From an uncultured Christensenella sp. (GTDB lineage Bacteria > Bacillota > Clostridia > Christensenellales > UBA1242), in NCBI GenBank assembly GCA_949293915.1, contig CASFFJ010000140.1:1-6241 (forward strand): a stretch of 6,241 nucleotides of DNA. Direction: 5' to 3'. This document shows, piece after piece, positions 5,695-6,241 of this stretch. A program made the translations under genes and the position numbers. Position 1 is the stretch's first letter, and each line of letters begins with the position of its first letter. Under the pieces are notes generated by a model, which had not been told where the DNA came from, did no database searches, and worked only from the letters and a program-made list of their open reading frames with translations.

Positions 5695-6241
5695 TTATAC
5701 CATATTTTCTGTACGTTCTTCTTGTTTTTTTGCAATTAAGTTTTTAATAAGATTACTAATTACAAAACTATGTACACCATATTTTCTAGATAACTTTCCA
5801 TAAGAATAAGGTGCTCCACTTAACACTAAATCTTTAATTTCAGTAATTTCTTCATCAGTTAAACCACGATCTTTAAGCATACCTTTTTTCCAATTCTTTT
5901 TAGTAGCTTCTGATTGATTTGACCAAACAAGATTTGTTAATTTATCTACATTTTTATCAGTTATATAGTGAACCTGATTATAACTATTAACTTCAGTATT
6001 TGGAATGAAAGTAATTGCTAACAAATATGCTCTCGCCTTCATTTTTAATGTATTACCATATAAAGCTGTATTATATAACGAAAAATATACTTTGCCACCC
6101 GAAGAAATCATTTCAGGTAATTGAACTTTTGTACTAATTTTTCTTACGGCTCCTGTTGAACTATTAATCTCATAATCAGGATATTCCGGAATTTTAGCCC
6201 AAAAATCTGCTTTTTCTAGAGCTTCTAAATATTCATAGTTA
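5695..6241 (-). CDS. NUMOD4/HNH endonuclease-like protein with C-terminal helix-turn-helix (5' partial)
   Basis: Resembles free-standing homing-type HNH endonucleases of phages. The frame is open to the window edge, giving 181 visible residues. The first internal Met (6111) is not the true start, because a NUMOD4-like motif, W14-AKIPEYPDYEINSSTG-x-V-R, lies upstream of it. An HNH-like segment follows: LLAITFIPN matches the usual LVAxAFIPN, and H91 to N103-L-V-W keeps the spacing of the NHxDGNxxNNxxxNLxW signature. The Asn expected eight residues after that His is Asp (D99), and the Asn before the His is Val. SNQSEATKKNWKKG matches the conserved tail. Residues about 128-167 (LTDEEITEIKDL to GKLSRKYGVHSFVISNLI) form a helix-turn-helix typical of these proteins for target binding. 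Whether it still cuts DNA is open. It ends 14 nt before the outermost clpP ATG, so the two are probably co-transcribed. Confidence 0.75.
   Translation of the reverse strand, partial: NYEYLEALEKADFWAKIPEYPDYEINSSTGAVRKISTKVQLPEMISSGGKVYFSLYNTALYGNTLKMKARAYLLAITFIPNTEVNSYNQVHYITDKNVDKLTNLVWSNQSEATKKNWKKGMLKDRGLTDEEITEIKDLVLSGAPYSYGKLSRKYGVHSFVISNLIKNLIAKKQEERTENMV

Noticed and set aside
1..6241. CRISPR array, tRNA genes or long repeats
   Set aside because: I saw no regularly spaced repeats, no cloverleaf with a TTC-rich arm and no long direct or inverted repeats; coding sequence fills nearly the whole window.

Overview
The window reads as part of an AT-rich (about 30% GC by eye) DNA bacteriophage or similar large mobile element. 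Every gene lies on the minus strand, packed head to tail. The products are a virus-type family B DNA polymerase, RecA, ClpP, a GapR/DUF2312 protein and an HNH-type endonuclease. No capsid or tail gene is visible, so phage identity is inferred from the polymerase subtype, the HNH gene and the gene packing. GapR/DUF2312 proteins are typical of Alphaproteobacteria and their phages, so an AT-rich alphaproteobacterial host is the best guess. TAA and TAG stops are used, and no in-frame TGA was seen.

Layout in the direction of transcription (right to left): (1) 6241-5695, a NUMOD4/HNH endonuclease-like gene with a C-terminal helix-turn-helix, its 5' end outside the window; (2) 5671-5081, clpP, 14 nt (to the outermost ATG) behind it; (3) an intrinsic terminator at 5057-5025; (4) a leader of about 90 nt, then recA (4937-3831); (5) a 104-residue unknown protein overlapping the recA stop; (6) a GapR-like gene (3515-3270); (7) a terminator-like hairpin at 3235-3211; (8) a very large replication gene (3185 to beyond base 1).

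The last gene is the most interesting. Its visible 1061 codons form one open frame. They hold an N-terminal domain resembling the uracil-DNA glycosylase fold, about 190 residues I cannot assign, a complete family B polymerase (exonuclease motifs Exo I-III and polymerase motifs A, B and C), and, at the window edge, the start of what looks like an archaeo-eukaryotic-type primase (AEP/PrimPol) domain with its ExD motif and its SxH motif. If right, one polypeptide carries a base-repair-like domain, proofreading, DNA synthesis and priming.

Together the genes look like a replication and recombination module: polymerase-primase for synthesis, RecA for strand exchange, and a GapR-like protein that may bind overtwisted DNA ahead of forks. 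ClpP may remodel proteolysis with a host Clp ATPase. The pol gene has no room for its own promoter between the hairpin and its ribosome-binding site, so it is probably expressed by read-through of the recA-gapR transcript.
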